This document shows positions 25,953 to 34,665 of a stretch of 64,000 bases of DNA, piece after piece. Location: NCBI GenBank assembly GCA_048549915.1, contig JBLYYE010000016.1, positions 45,479 to 109,478 of the forward strand, given 5' to 3'. Made by a program: the position numbers and the translations under genes. Positions within the stretch are counted from its first letter, which is position 1. Each line of letters begins with the position of its first letter. This stretch comes from LSUCC0057 sp048549915 (lineage in GTDB: Bacteria; Pseudomonadota; Gammaproteobacteria; Pseudomonadales; Porticoccaceae). The notes under the pieces were generated by a model. It saw nothing but the letters and a program-made list of their open reading frames with translations, searched no databases and was not told where the DNA came from.

Positions 25953-27314
25953 TTAGGCGTAGATTAAATTTGGCAACCAGGTCGCCAGCTCAGGCCATAC
26001 CGCCAGCAGCGTTAGAAGTAGCAGTTGAATGGCGATAAACGGCATAACACCGCGGTAAATTGCCGGCGTAGAAATATCCGCTGGCGCCACACCGCGCAGA
26101 TAAAACAGTGCAAAACCAAACGGCGGCGTTAAAAAAGAGGTCTGCAAATTGATCGCCACCATCACACCGAGCCAGATGGGATCGATACCCATAGCTAACA
26201 AAATAGGCCCGACAATGGGGATAACCACATAGGTAATCTCGATAAAATCGAGGATAAAGCCGAGTAAAAAAATGACCGCCATCACCACTAGCAGCGCGCC
26301 CGTTGTACCTCCGGGCATCGCATTGAAGTAGCCACTGACTAACTCTTCTCCACCGAAGCCCCGAAACACCAATGAGAACAGCGCTGCACCAATTAAAATG
26401 AGAAACACCATAGCCGTCACTTCGACGGTACTGCGCAGCACTTCAGTTAAGCGTTTAAAGTCGAGCTGGCGTTTCGCCAATGCCAGCAGCATGGCGCCGA
26501 CTGCACCCACTCCAGCCGCTTCCGTCGGTGTGGCAGCACCGACCAATATCGAGCCCAAAACTGCCGCAATTAAAATAATCGGTGGCGCTAGTGTTGCTAG
26601 CAGTCGCGGTAAACTGGGGTATTTGGGTGCCGGCCGTGCCACCGACTTATCGGGGCGCACAAATACAGTTAAGTAGAGGCCATACATCAATACCAGCAAC
26701 GCCCCAGGCAGTAGTGCGCCTACAAATAGATCACCCACAGAGACCGTCTTAGGGTTGAAGACACCCATATTCAGCTGGGCTTGTTGATAGGCGGTTGAGA
26801 GAATATCACCGAGCAGTACCAGTGCTATTGAGGGTGGAATAATTTGTCCCAGCGTTCCTGTGGCACAGATCATGCCAGTCGCCGCACTATCGCTATAACC
26901 GCGCGCGCGCAGGCTTGGCAGCGACATCAAACCCATAGTGACAACCGTTGCACCCACGATACCGGTACTAGCTGCCAACAATGTCCCAACCACTAACACT
27001 GACAGCGGCAGCCCACTGCGCAAGCCGCCGAGCAGTTCACTCATCGCACCGAGCAGCTCCTCGGCCAGTTTTGATTTTTCCAGCATCACTCCCATCAACA
27101 CAAACAGCGGTACAGCAATGAGCGTGGTATTTTCCATGACACCAAAGACTCGGCTCGGCAGCGCGTGCAGATAAGCGCTATCAAAGTAACCACTCGCCAA
27201 GCCGCCTGCTGCAAAAAGTAGCGCTGTACCACTGAGAGTCAGCGCGACTGGGTAGCCGAGCAGCAGAGTGACACAGACACAGACAAACATGAACAGTGGG
27301 ATCCACTCCGCCAT
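25953..27314 (-). CDS. TRAP transporter large permease (DctM)
   Basis: Large membrane subunit of a tripartite ATP-independent periplasmic transporter, 453 residues with about twelve helices. Family blocks are PLFVLMGVMLEKS, ATGTLGQIIPPSIALVLLGD and the C-terminal NLQTSFLTPPFGFALFYLRG. I chose the ATG at 27314, with GAGGTGAG upstream; a GTG directly before it is possible. It overlaps the end of the small permease by one base (TGATG). The substrate is probably an organic acid, but no binding protein is present to judge from. Confidence 0.94.
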   Translation of the reverse strand: MAEWIPLFMFVCVCVTLLLGYPVALTLSGTALLFAAGGLASGYFDSAYLHALPSRVFGVMENTTLIAVPLFVLMGVMLEKSKLAEELLGAMSELLGGLRSGLPLSVLVVGTLLAASTGIVGATVVTMGLMSLPSLRARGYSDSAATGMICATGTLGQIIPPSIALVLLGDILSTAYQQAQLNMGVFNPKTVSVGDLFVGALLPGALLVLMYGLYLTVFVRPDKSVARPAPKYPSLPRLLATLAPPIILIAAVLGSILVGAATPTEAAGVGAVGAMLLALAKRQLDFKRLTEVLRSTVEVTAMVFLILIGAALFSLVFRGFGGEELVSGYFNAMPGGTTGALLVVMAVIFLLGFILDFIEITYVVIPIVGPILLAMGIDPIWLGVMVAINLQTSFLTPPFGFALFYLRGVAPADISTPAIYRGVMPFIAIQLLLLTLLAVWPELATWLPNLIYA

Positions 27315-27895
27315 CACAGTCTCACCTCACTGCGCGTCGACTGATTCGGCTCGGTCGCACCGAGCAGTTGTAAAGCTGTTTCAATCAACGTCACCAAGGC
27401 ATGCAGAGTCATCAGCAGCGGCAATGCCAGCAACAAGCTTTTCAACACATACCGGTAAGCTAGCCCACCGCTATCGCTAGAGCGCTCAGCCATCGCCCAA
27501 CTCGCCAAGACATAGTCCCAGGCAAACCAAAACAACAAACCCATCACCGGCAGCAAAAACAGTAGTGTGCCGATCAGGTTGACCCAAAGCTGTCTGCGAC
27601 GGCTAAAACTGCGATAGAAAATATCCACGCGCACATGTTGATCGCGCTGAGCCGCATAGGCCGCACCCAACATAAACACGGTGGCGTGCAGATAAGTGAC
27701 GCTCTCTTGCAGAGCGATTGAGCCTATTTCAAAGAAATAGCGCAACACGACAACTGTGGCAGTCGTTACAGCCATAGCCAAAACTAGCCAACCCAATAGC
27801 GCACCCAATCGGTCGATCAACCCGCGCAACTGATGTGAAACAACTAACAGCCAGCGCACCGGCATCGCCGTGCCGGCCAAATTGCCACTTTTCAA
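27314..27895 (-). CDS. TRAP transporter small permease (DctQ)
   Basis: Small membrane subunit, 193 residues, four helices, with the family block LQESVTYLHATVFMLGAAYAAQRD and HVRVDIFY written here as two parts. Start TTG at 27895 has AAGGA 8 bases upstream; an ATG at 27865 lacks a ribosome-binding site. It is translationally linked to the large permease. A solute-binding DctP gene, normally next to these, is absent from the whole window. Confidence 0.9.
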   Translation of the reverse strand: MKSGNLAGTAMPVRWLLVVSHQLRGLIDRLGALLGWLVLAMAVTTATVVVLRYFFEIGSIALQESVTYLHATVFMLGAAYAAQRDQHVRVDIFYRSFSRRRQLWVNLIGTLLFLLPVMGLLFWFAWDYVLASWAMAERSSDSGGLAYRYVLKSLLLALPLLMTLHALVTLIETALQLLGATEPNQSTRSEVRL

Positions 27896-27945
27896 TATCG
27901 TGATCCTTACATGGTCTTATCTAATCGGTGAGTATTGTACGCCAA

Positions 27946-29238
27946 TCAAGGTTGGCGCAACTGTGCTCTCTGCTCTGCAGCGCGCTGGCCGTACTCGCCC
28001 CCCAGTTTTGCCGCCTGGCTGAAGTAACTCTCTGCAGTGGCTTGATCACCGCGTCGCTGTGCGATCACCCCCAAATAGTAGGCGGCTTGAGCTGTCTGCA
28101 AGCGGGAGAAGCTGTCGCGGTAATCTGCGGCAGCTTCACTGATCGCGTCGCGCTGCCAACGCAACTGCGCTCGCTGCAAATAGGGCAGGAAGTATTTGGG
28201 GGTTTTGCGGATAGCGGTAGTGAGGGCTTTTTCAGCCTTATCAGGCCGCTCTAAGCCTCGCCAAATGGCTGCGCGCAACAACCAAAACTGCCCCTGCTGT
28301 GGCAGTAGTTCTACCGCTACTGAGCTCTTTACCAGCGCTTGGTCATACTCTTTTTGACGGAGCAATTTACCCGCCTCTTCAGCCGCCAAATAGGCGGGTT
28401 CTGCGGCAGTTAACGCTGCGGTCATACGCTCGTATCTCTGCCGGTAGCGCTCACCGGCCACACCAAGCTCTGCTACCTGCTGACGATTGGCATCGACGCG
28501 CGCCTGCGAAGGTGGATGGCTGGCAAACAGCGCTGAGATGAAGTCGTTGCTGCGCGCTTCGCTGAGCTCAACAAATGTCTCTTGCAGCTCTACTGCAGCG
28601 AGTGGGTCGTAGCCGGCGGCAACCATTAATTTAATGCCGTGATAGTCAGACTCGAGCTCGTCCGCACGGCCATAGCGAGCCATCCAAGCCGCTGCGCCAT
28701 ACTGCGAGGCGGTACCAAACCACTCAGCAGCTTGCCCCTCAGTTCCCACCGCGATGGCTGCCAACCCCACATTGAGCAACATTGAACGGCTCATCTGTGC
28801 AGCGCCGTGGCGCGCCGCCGCATGGATAATTTCATGGCCGATGACCGCGGCCAACTGCGCCTCGTCGCGAAGGTGGCGCAACAAACCGCTATTAATGGCG
28901 ATTTTGCCACCAGGCAGCGCCCAAGCATTGGCGGTGGAGTTGTTGAGAACCACAAACTCATAGGGCAGATCAGGCCTGTCACTGAAGGCGGCCAACCGCG
29001 CCCCTACGTCCGCCACATAGTCGCTCAACTCAGGTTGGAGCGTATAATCACCACCTTGTTGCTGACGGTAGTTGGCATAGTTAGCTCGACCCAGCTCAAT
29101 TTCTTGTGCTTCGCTGACCAGTGCCAACTCGCGCGCTCCGGTGACTGGGTTCACTGCGCAGGCTGTCAAGGCTGCGCCAACAACGATCGCGACTAAGCCG
29201 CGCTGTAACGCTCGGCTGACCTCTTCTATTCGCTGCAT
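27946..29238 (-). CDS. M48-family zinc metalloprotease with TPR tail, lipoprotein (BepA-like)
   Basis: 430 residues. A lipobox LTAC places the lipidated Cys at 27. The protease domain has HEIIH at 135-139 and the downstream glutamate region ELESD at 194-198 that completes the zinc site. The C-terminal half (about 285-425) is made of TPR-like helical repeats rich in Ala/Leu/Gln. This layout resembles BepA/YfgC, a periplasmic protease-chaperone in outer-membrane protein quality control; LoiP-like roles are also possible. The ATG has AAGGAGAG 5 bases upstream. Divergent from yaaA. Confidence 0.9.
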   Translation of the reverse strand: MQRIEEVSRALQRGLVAIVVGAALTACAVNPVTGARELALVSEAQEIELGRANYANYRQQQGGDYTLQPELSDYVADVGARLAAFSDRPDLPYEFVVLNNSTANAWALPGGKIAINSGLLRHLRDEAQLAAVIGHEIIHAAARHGAAQMSRSMLLNVGLAAIAVGTEGQAAEWFGTASQYGAAAWMARYGRADELESDYHGIKLMVAAGYDPLAAVELQETFVELSEARSNDFISALFASHPPSQARVDANRQQVAELGVAGERYRQRYERMTAALTAAEPAYLAAEEAGKLLRQKEYDQALVKSSVAVELLPQQGQFWLLRAAIWRGLERPDKAEKALTTAIRKTPKYFLPYLQRAQLRWQRDAISEAAADYRDSFSRLQTAQAAYYLGVIAQRRGDQATAESYFSQAAKLGGEYGQRAAEQRAQLRQP

Positions 29239-29277
29239 TGCTCTCTCCTTGGCGATTTAATATGCGCGCACGTCCCC

Positions 29278-29306
29278 CTTTAACTGGCGACCTGCGCGAC
29301 TATAAT
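29278..29306 (+). promoter_or_regulatory. Likely yaaA promoter
   Basis: A perfect TATAAT at 29301-29306 lies 45 bases before the yaaA start, with TTTAAC at 29278-29283, 17 bases upstream, as a poor -35. A weak -35 would fit an activated promoter (yaaA is peroxide-induced through OxyR in E. coli), but I did not find a convincing OxyR site. Confidence 0.45.
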
Positions 29307-29350
29307 AGAAGCCTCACTGTTGCGCCGAAACATCCGCTAAGGACTCCGCT

Positions 29351-30133
29351 ATGTTGATAGTAATCTCTCCTGCAAAAAAACTCGACAGCCATCCCAGCCC
29401 ATGGCCGGAGAACTTTCCGGCGGTAACACAACCGCAAATGCTCGATGCGTCGCGTGAGCTCATCGATCAATTGCAACAGCTAACACCGGCCGAGGTCGGC
29501 GGATTAATGAAATTGAGCGACAAGCTGGCGACACTCAATTTCGAGCGCTTTCAAACTTGGTCAGAACCTTTTACCCACGACAATGCCCAACCGGCGCTGT
29601 TCGCGTTCCAGGGTGACGTCTACCAGGGACTCGATGCCAACCAGTTGTCGACCGAAGAACTCCAATGGGCTCAGCAACACCTGCGCATTCTCTCAGGGCT
29701 CTATGGAGTACTGCGACCGCTCGATCTGATGCAGCCATACCGATTGGAGATGGGCACTAAATTTGTCAATCAACGCGGCAACAATCTCTACCAGTTTTGG
29801 GGCGATGCGATCACTGCACAACTCAACCAGACCTGCGCAGAGACCCAACACGGGGTTGTGGTAAATTTGGCCTCCAACGAATACTTCAGTGCAGTCAAAC
29901 CTGCACAGCTCGATGGCGAGCTGATCACACCGCAGTTCTACGACCGCAAAAACGGCGAATATAAAATAATTAGCTTTTACGCCAAGCGTGCGCGCGGCTC
30001 GATGGCCGCCTATATCATCAAAAATCGTCTCACAGAGAGCCAACAGCTGCTGGATTTTGACCTCGACGGCTACCGCTACAGCGACGCCATGAGCGAGCCT
30101 GGCAAGCCGGCGTTTTGTCGCGATCCCGGTTAA
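29351..30133 (+). CDS. yaaA: Peroxide stress resistance protein YaaA
   Basis: 260 residues (E. coli 258), DUF328/UPF0246 family, which limits free iron and Fenton damage during hydrogen peroxide stress. Family blocks: SPAKKLD near the N-terminus, LMKLSDKLA, FQGDVYQGLDA, HLRILSGLYGVLRPLDLMQPYRLEMG (two overlapping blocks), NLASNEYF and YAKRARG. ATG with AAGGA about 7 bases upstream. Its TAA shares bases with the TAA of ubiA on the other strand (TTAA). Confidence 0.96.
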   Translation: MLIVISPAKKLDSHPSPWPENFPAVTQPQMLDASRELIDQLQQLTPAEVGGLMKLSDKLATLNFERFQTWSEPFTHDNAQPALFAFQGDVYQGLDANQLSTEELQWAQQHLRILSGLYGVLRPLDLMQPYRLEMGTKFVNQRGNNLYQFWGDAITAQLNQTCAETQHGVVVNLASNEYFSAVKPAQLDGELITPQFYDRKNGEYKIISFYAKRARGSMAAYIIKNRLTESQQLLDFDLDGYRYSDAMSEPGKPAFCRDPG

Positions 30134-31023
30134 CTGCCAACCATCTCCCAGCGGTAATCGGCCAACAGCATGACGAACAACCACAAGCCAACCCAGTGGT
30201 TATTCAGGAACGCTTTAAAACAAGCTTCTCTGTCGCGCCCGCGCGCCCACCACAGCTGGCGCATAAATAGCCCAGCGGCGACCGCTGCGCCGAGGGCAAA
30301 AAATCCACCGCGGTGATAGTGATAGCCAGCCGCAGCTAGAGCCACCAGAGCGCCCAATTGACACAAGCCGATCAGCCAGAGATCTCTGTGACCTGCCCAG
30401 ACAGCCGTCGATTTTATCCCTACCCGCAGATCGTCATCGCGATCGACCATAGCGTAAAAAGTATCAAACGCGATAGTCCAGAGCAGTACGGCTACAAACA
30501 GTGGCACCACATCGAAGAGGCTGCGCGACGCCATGTCACCTTGCAGTGAAAAGATAATCGGCACGCACCAGGCCCAACAGAGCCCCAGTATCAGCTGCGG
30601 CAGATGAGTAAAACGTTTACAAAACGGGTAGAGTGCAGTCAGTGCCGCACCGGCAGCCGCCCACCACAAAGTCTCGATAGAGCCGGCACTCAAAACCAAT
30701 AGCAGTGCCACAAAGAGCAGCGAGAAAAACAGCAATAGCGCTGCGCGCGGGGCGATCTCACCACTTGCCAGTGGCCTCAGCGCCGTCCGCTCGACCTCGC
30801 CGTCCCAGTGGCGGTCTGCGAAATCGTTGACGACACAGCCGGCGGCGCGCATCACCAAAACACCCGCGGCCACCACACCGACAAGTGCCATATCCGGCTG
30901 ACCGGCAGTTGCCAACAGCACAGCCCAACCCGCCGGCCACAACAATAGATAAGTGCCTATTGGCCGATCTAAGCGCATCAGACGGATCCAAGGGTTAGCT
31001 TTTAAGTAAGTGCTTACTTTCAT
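30130..31023 (-). CDS. ubiA: 4-hydroxybenzoate polyprenyltransferase
   Basis: Membrane prenyltransferase joining 4-hydroxybenzoate to the polyprenyl chain in ubiquinone synthesis. 297 residues with eight to nine helices. The two Asp-rich Mg-pyrophosphate motifs are NDFADRHWD (66-74) and DTFYAMVDRDDD (187-198). The start overlaps the ubiC stop (ATGA), so ubiC-ubiA is an operon in pathway order: chorismate lyase, then prenylation. UbiD, the next enzyme, is encoded at 0.8-2.2 kb. Confidence 0.97.
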   Translation of the reverse strand: MKVSTYLKANPWIRLMRLDRPIGTYLLLWPAGWAVLLATAGQPDMALVGVVAAGVLVMRAAGCVVNDFADRHWDGEVERTALRPLASGEIAPRAALLLFFSLLFVALLLVLSAGSIETLWWAAAGAALTALYPFCKRFTHLPQLILGLCWAWCVPIIFSLQGDMASRSLFDVVPLFVAVLLWTIAFDTFYAMVDRDDDLRVGIKSTAVWAGHRDLWLIGLCQLGALVALAAAGYHYHRGGFFALGAAVAAGLFMRQLWWARGRDREACFKAFLNNHWVGLWLFVMLLADYRWEMVGS

Positions 31024-31610
31024 GTAATACTTTCTTCTTTGTTTTTTATTTTTTCTAAGAACGGCTCTAAGAATATTTCGGCGACCAATAGCGGCCGCTG
31101 TGCAACGGTAAATCTGGAGCGCCGGCCGTAGTGTGCTGGAACCTCAAAGTTCAGATTTCGGCAGTCGGCGAACTCAAAGCCCGAGCGCTGCAGAGAGCGC
31201 TGCGCAAACAGTGCCTCGCCGAGCGGGCGTGTTCCCAAACGGCGCAAATGAGCTAGCGGGCCGGAGAGTGTAGCGAGCGGCACCACGGTGCGAGCCAATA
31301 CCCACGGTCGACCACAGCCGTGCAGCAAAACCTCGCGGATCATGGCCAATTGGCGTGGGGCTAAGTTGAGCTGAGAGCGCTCATCTGCGTGCGGTTGGGC
31401 TATCTCTTGGCGCAACAGCTCGACCCTAAAATCTCCTGCGGAGAGTTTTTTTAACTGTGCGGTAAGCGACTGATTAGCTGACAACCAACCGCGCCACAGC
31501 GGTGGCACAGCGAACAGGCTGGCACCGCCAACCCAATCCAGTGCGCTGTAGCTCTGCAGGCACAAGGGAACTTGCAGGCCCCAGTTTTGCGGTCTACTCA
31601 AATCGTTCAA
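31020..31610 (-). CDS. ubiC: Chorismate lyase
   Basis: Splits chorismate into 4-hydroxybenzoate and pyruvate, the entry step to ubiquinone. 196 residues, about 30 longer than E. coli UbiC (165) at both ends. Catalytic Arg92 (MIREVLLHGCG) and Glu179 (LLVAEIFL) correspond to E. coli Arg76 and Glu155, and the block RTVVPLATLSGP is intact. The start is TTG at 31610 with AAGG about 10 bases upstream, a weak signal that may keep expression low. Coupled to ubiA. Confidence 0.92.
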   Translation of the reverse strand: MNDLSRPQNWGLQVPLCLQSYSALDWVGGASLFAVPPLWRGWLSANQSLTAQLKKLSAGDFRVELLRQEIAQPHADERSQLNLAPRQLAMIREVLLHGCGRPWVLARTVVPLATLSGPLAHLRRLGTRPLGEALFAQRSLQRSGFEFADCRNLNFEVPAHYGRRSRFTVAQRPLLVAEIFLEPFLEKIKNKEESIT

Positions 31611-31634
31611 TGGTCAGTTGCCTTGTCGCGCTGT

Positions 31635-32552
31635 TCAGCCCTGAAACAGGTCATCAATGGAGAGATAACGTTCACCTGTATCGTAACTAAACACTAAGAC
31701 TTTGCTGCCGGCCGGCAACTGCTCTGCACAATCGGCAACAGCCGCCAGTGAAGCCCCTGAAGAAATACCCACCAACAGCCCCTCTTCTTTGGCTGCGCGC
31801 ACCGTCATAGCAAAGGCGTCGCCCTCATCCACACCGATAACGCCGTCGACACACTCGGCGTTGTAGACCTCTGGTACAAATCCAGCACCAATGCCCTGCA
31901 GGCGATGCAGCCCCTTGGCGCCGCCACTCAATACCGGTGAAGCGGCGGGCTCTACCGCTATGACCTTGAGATCGGGCCAGTGCGGTTTGAGCGCCTCGGC
32001 TACTCCAGTGATATGGCCGCCGGTGCCGACACCGGTAATGATGTAGTCGAGACCCTCGGGAAAGTCGGCAAGAATCTCGCGCGCCGTGGTCAAACGATGC
32101 ACTTCAGAGTTGGCTGGATTAGCGAACTGTGAAGGCACCCAGCTATTGGCAGTGGCTGCGGACAACTTATCGGCCTCGGCAATAGCGCCACCCATCCCCA
32201 GCTCTTTGGCGGTCAAAACCAGCTCAGCACCGTAGGCTTTCAATATTTTGCGTCGCTCTATCGACATCGATTCGGGCATAGTCAAAATTAAACGGTAACC
32301 TTTCACCGCACAGACCATCGCCAAACCGATACCGGTGTTGCCGGACGTTGGCTCAATAATGGTGGTATCTTCGCGCAACAGACCATCGCGCTCGGCGGTC
32401 TCGATCATGGCCAGCGCAATACGATCCTTAATGCTTGAACCGGGATTAAACCGCTCGACTTTCATCCAAGTCTCTATGCGATCATCAAACAGGCGGTTTA
32501 GGCGCACAACCGGTGTATCGCCAATAGTTTGCAAGATATTGTCAAATTTCAT
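31635..32552 (-). CDS. cysK: Cysteine synthase A (O-acetylserine sulfhydrylase)
   Basis: PLP enzyme that makes cysteine from O-acetylserine and sulfide. 305 residues. Lys42 in SSIKDRIA is the PLP Schiff-base lysine, TSGNTGIGLA is the substrate loop, and GVGTGGHITG binds the cofactor phosphate. The C-terminal VGISSGAS block is standard. CysK is favoured over CysM because of the TSGNTGIGLA and the overall form, though length alone does not separate them. ATG with AGGAGAG 5 bases upstream. It lies 24 bases upstream of ubiC on the same strand. Confidence 0.92.
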   Translation of the reverse strand: MKFDNILQTIGDTPVVRLNRLFDDRIETWMKVERFNPGSSIKDRIALAMIETAERDGLLREDTTIIEPTSGNTGIGLAMVCAVKGYRLILTMPESMSIERRKILKAYGAELVLTAKELGMGGAIAEADKLSAATANSWVPSQFANPANSEVHRLTTAREILADFPEGLDYIITGVGTGGHITGVAEALKPHWPDLKVIAVEPAASPVLSGGAKGLHRLQGIGAGFVPEVYNAECVDGVIGVDEGDAFAMTVRAAKEEGLLVGISSGASLAAVADCAEQLPAGSKVLVFSYDTGERYLSIDDLFQG

Positions 32553-32601
32553 CGCACTCTCCTGTCACTGTTCAGCCGTTATTGAATTTGCAGCGCACCG
32601 C

Positions 32602-33489
32602 TCACCAGCGCGATGGGTAGAGGCTTGGCGAGCCAGCCGGTTGGGCTCGAAAACGCTTGTACTCCCACTGATACTGCTCGGGCGCCAAATCGATTATCGC
32701 CTCGACGCCTTGGTTTAAAGCCGCCAAAGAAGCGTCTTGGTCAGCAGACCAGAGCTGCTCGTTTGGTGGTAGTGCATGCAGCGCCCAGCCCCCTTTGACA
32801 CGCACCGCTGAGACCATAAACGCATTGGCCTCTGTGCGCTTGAGCAGATTACCGACCAGCGTCATGGTGCGCGCGGGATGTCCAAAAAATGGCGCAAATT
32901 CACCGCTGGTGGCTGGCGGTTGTTGATCTGGCAATATTCCGGTGATCTCTCCGCGCTTTAACGCTTTGATCACTCCGGCAACACCGCGCACATCGGTCGG
33001 CAACACCTTGGCACCAATCCTCTCGCGGGCAGACTTAATCCAGTCATGAAACGCTTTAGAGCTGGGCGGGTCGTAGAGCGAAGTCATCGCTGCGCGCTGA
33101 GCTGCCCACATACCTATCACTTCCCAGTTGCCGTGGTGCGGCGCAATTAGCACCACCCCTTTTCTCTCTGCTATAGCGGCTTCAAGCTGGTCGACACCCG
33201 ATAAATCGACAATATGTCGCGCCAGCCAGGTCGGCGAGCGGTTCCAGACCGCGAGAGTTTCAAAGAACAGAGTCGTCAAATCGCGCGCTCGCGCCTTCAC
33301 TCGCTGCTCCTGTTGTTCGGCGGTCAACTCGGGAAAACAGAGTGCAATATTGCAGCGCATAACTCGCACTGTCGCGCTGTTACTGCGGTAGAGCAGCCAG
33401 CCCAATAGTGAGCCCAGCGTGCGCAACAGACCCAGTGGCAACCAGCCTAGCAGGCGCAACGGGAAGATAATTAAGTGTTCTCGTGTCAC
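32602..33489 (-). CDS. LpxL/HtrB-family lipid A acyltransferase
   Basis: Inner-membrane acyltransferase of 295 residues that adds a secondary acyl chain to lipid A precursors. The catalytic HX4E motif is His118-Glu123 (HHGNWE), with an N-terminal hydrophobic segment (about 7-34) and the later block GILPDQQP. It is related to Pseudomonas PA0011-type enzymes, which also lie near glyQ-glyS; lauroyl versus other specificity cannot be read. Start GTG at 33489 with AGGAG 6 bases upstream. Divergent from glyQ. Confidence 0.88.
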   Translation of the reverse strand: MTREHLIIFPLRLLGWLPLGLLRTLGSLLGWLLYRSNSATVRVMRCNIALCFPELTAEQQEQRVKARARDLTTLFFETLAVWNRSPTWLARHIVDLSGVDQLEAAIAERKGVVLIAPHHGNWEVIGMWAAQRAAMTSLYDPPSSKAFHDWIKSARERIGAKVLPTDVRGVAGVIKALKRGEITGILPDQQPPATSGEFAPFFGHPARTMTLVGNLLKRTEANAFMVSAVRVKGGWALHALPPNEQLWSADQDASLAALNQGVEAIIDLAPEQYQWEYKRFRAQPAGSPSLYPSRW

Positions 33490-33623
33490 ACACAGCTCCT
33501 GCTCAGAAAGGCGGTGTAAAGGGTCGATCGGGTTTACGGTTGCCAGTCATTATAGCGGTTAAACCACCGCTTTGGCGCACTGACAAAACTACTGCCGCAC
33601 CTTTCTTTATCGTACTACCCCCG

Positions 33624-33629
33624 TATAAT
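33624..33629 (+). promoter_or_regulatory. -10 element for glyQ-glyS
   Basis: Perfect TATAAT 32 bases before the glyQ start. No clear -35; the region at 33601-33607 (CTTTCTT) is at the right distance but a poor match. Confidence 0.5.
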
Positions 33630-33660
33630 TGTCAGCGTATTTTTTTAGAGAGCGATCCCT

Positions 33661-34665
33661 GTGACGACACCTGCTTCCCCTTCAAACTCTACACCTAGCG
33701 CCACTGCAGCAGCACCGGCCACCTTTCAAGAACTTATCTTGCGCCTGCAACAATTTTGGGCGCAACAAGGCTGTGTGGTCTTGCAACCTCTAGACATGGA
33801 AGTGGGCGCCGGAACATTCCACCCCGCGACTTTTTTGCGCGCCATTGGACCTGAGCGCTGGAACAGTGCCTACGTGCAACCCTCGCGCCGACCCACCGAT
33901 GGTCGCTACGGAGAAAACCCCAATCGCCTGCAACACTACTATCAGTTTCAAGTCGTCATGAAGCCCTCTCCTGACGATTTTCAGGAGCTCTACCTGCAAT
34001 CGCTCAACGCGCTCGGTATAGATACGCTCACCCACGATGTGCGCTTTGTCGAGGACAACTGGGAGTCTCCTACTCTCGGCGCCTGGGGACTCGGCTGGGA
34101 GGTGTGGTTGAACGGTATGGAGGTATCGCAATTTACTTACTTCCAGCAAGCTGGCGGGCTAGAGTGCTATCCAGTCACCGGCGAAATTACCTACGGGTTG
34201 GAGCGTCTGGCCATGTATGTGCAGGGAGTCGACAGTGTCTATGACCTCATCTGGGCACAAGGCCCGCATGGTCCGGTCACCTACGGTGATGTCTTCCATC
34301 AAAACGAGGTCGAGCAGTCGACTTACAACTTCGAGCATGCCGATGTGCCTTTTTTGTTTAACTGCTTTGAACAGTACGAGCGCGACGCAGTGAAACTAGT
34401 TGATAACCAACTGCCACTGCCCGCCTATGAGATGGTGATGAAAGCCTCCCACACGTTTAATTTGCTCGATGCACGCCACGCGATTTCAGTGACCGAGCGA
34501 CAGCGCTACATTTTGCGTGTTCGCACACTGGCTCGCGCAGTTGCCGAGGGTTACTTTGCCTCGCGCGCTGAGCGCGGCTTCCCGCTGGCTGAGCCCTCAA
34601 TTGGGGCTGAAGCGCTAGAGCGCTACCAAGCCTTGCAGGCGAAAAAACAGGAGCAGCCCGCATGA
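33661..34665 (+). CDS. glyQ: Glycine-tRNA ligase alpha subunit
   Basis: Catalytic subunit of the alpha2-beta2 bacterial glycyl-tRNA synthetase. 334 residues, about 30 more than E. coli, mostly from a Ser/Thr/Ala/Pro-rich N-terminal tail of about 20 residues before the conserved TFQELILRLQQFWAQQGC. Strong family blocks follow: QPLDMEVGAGTFHP, QPSRRPTDGRYGENPNR, FVEDNWESPTLGAWGLGW and SVTERQRYILRVRTLA. GTG start. Overlaps glyS by 4 bases (ATGA). Confidence 0.98.
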   Translation: MTTPASPSNSTPSATAAAPATFQELILRLQQFWAQQGCVVLQPLDMEVGAGTFHPATFLRAIGPERWNSAYVQPSRRPTDGRYGENPNRLQHYYQFQVVMKPSPDDFQELYLQSLNALGIDTLTHDVRFVEDNWESPTLGAWGLGWEVWLNGMEVSQFTYFQQAGGLECYPVTGEITYGLERLAMYVQGVDSVYDLIWAQGPHGPVTYGDVFHQNEVEQSTYNFEHADVPFLFNCFEQYERDAVKLVDNQLPLPAYEMVMKASHTFNLLDARHAISVTERQRYILRVRTLARAVAEGYFASRAERGFPLAEPSIGAEALERYQALQAKKQEQPA

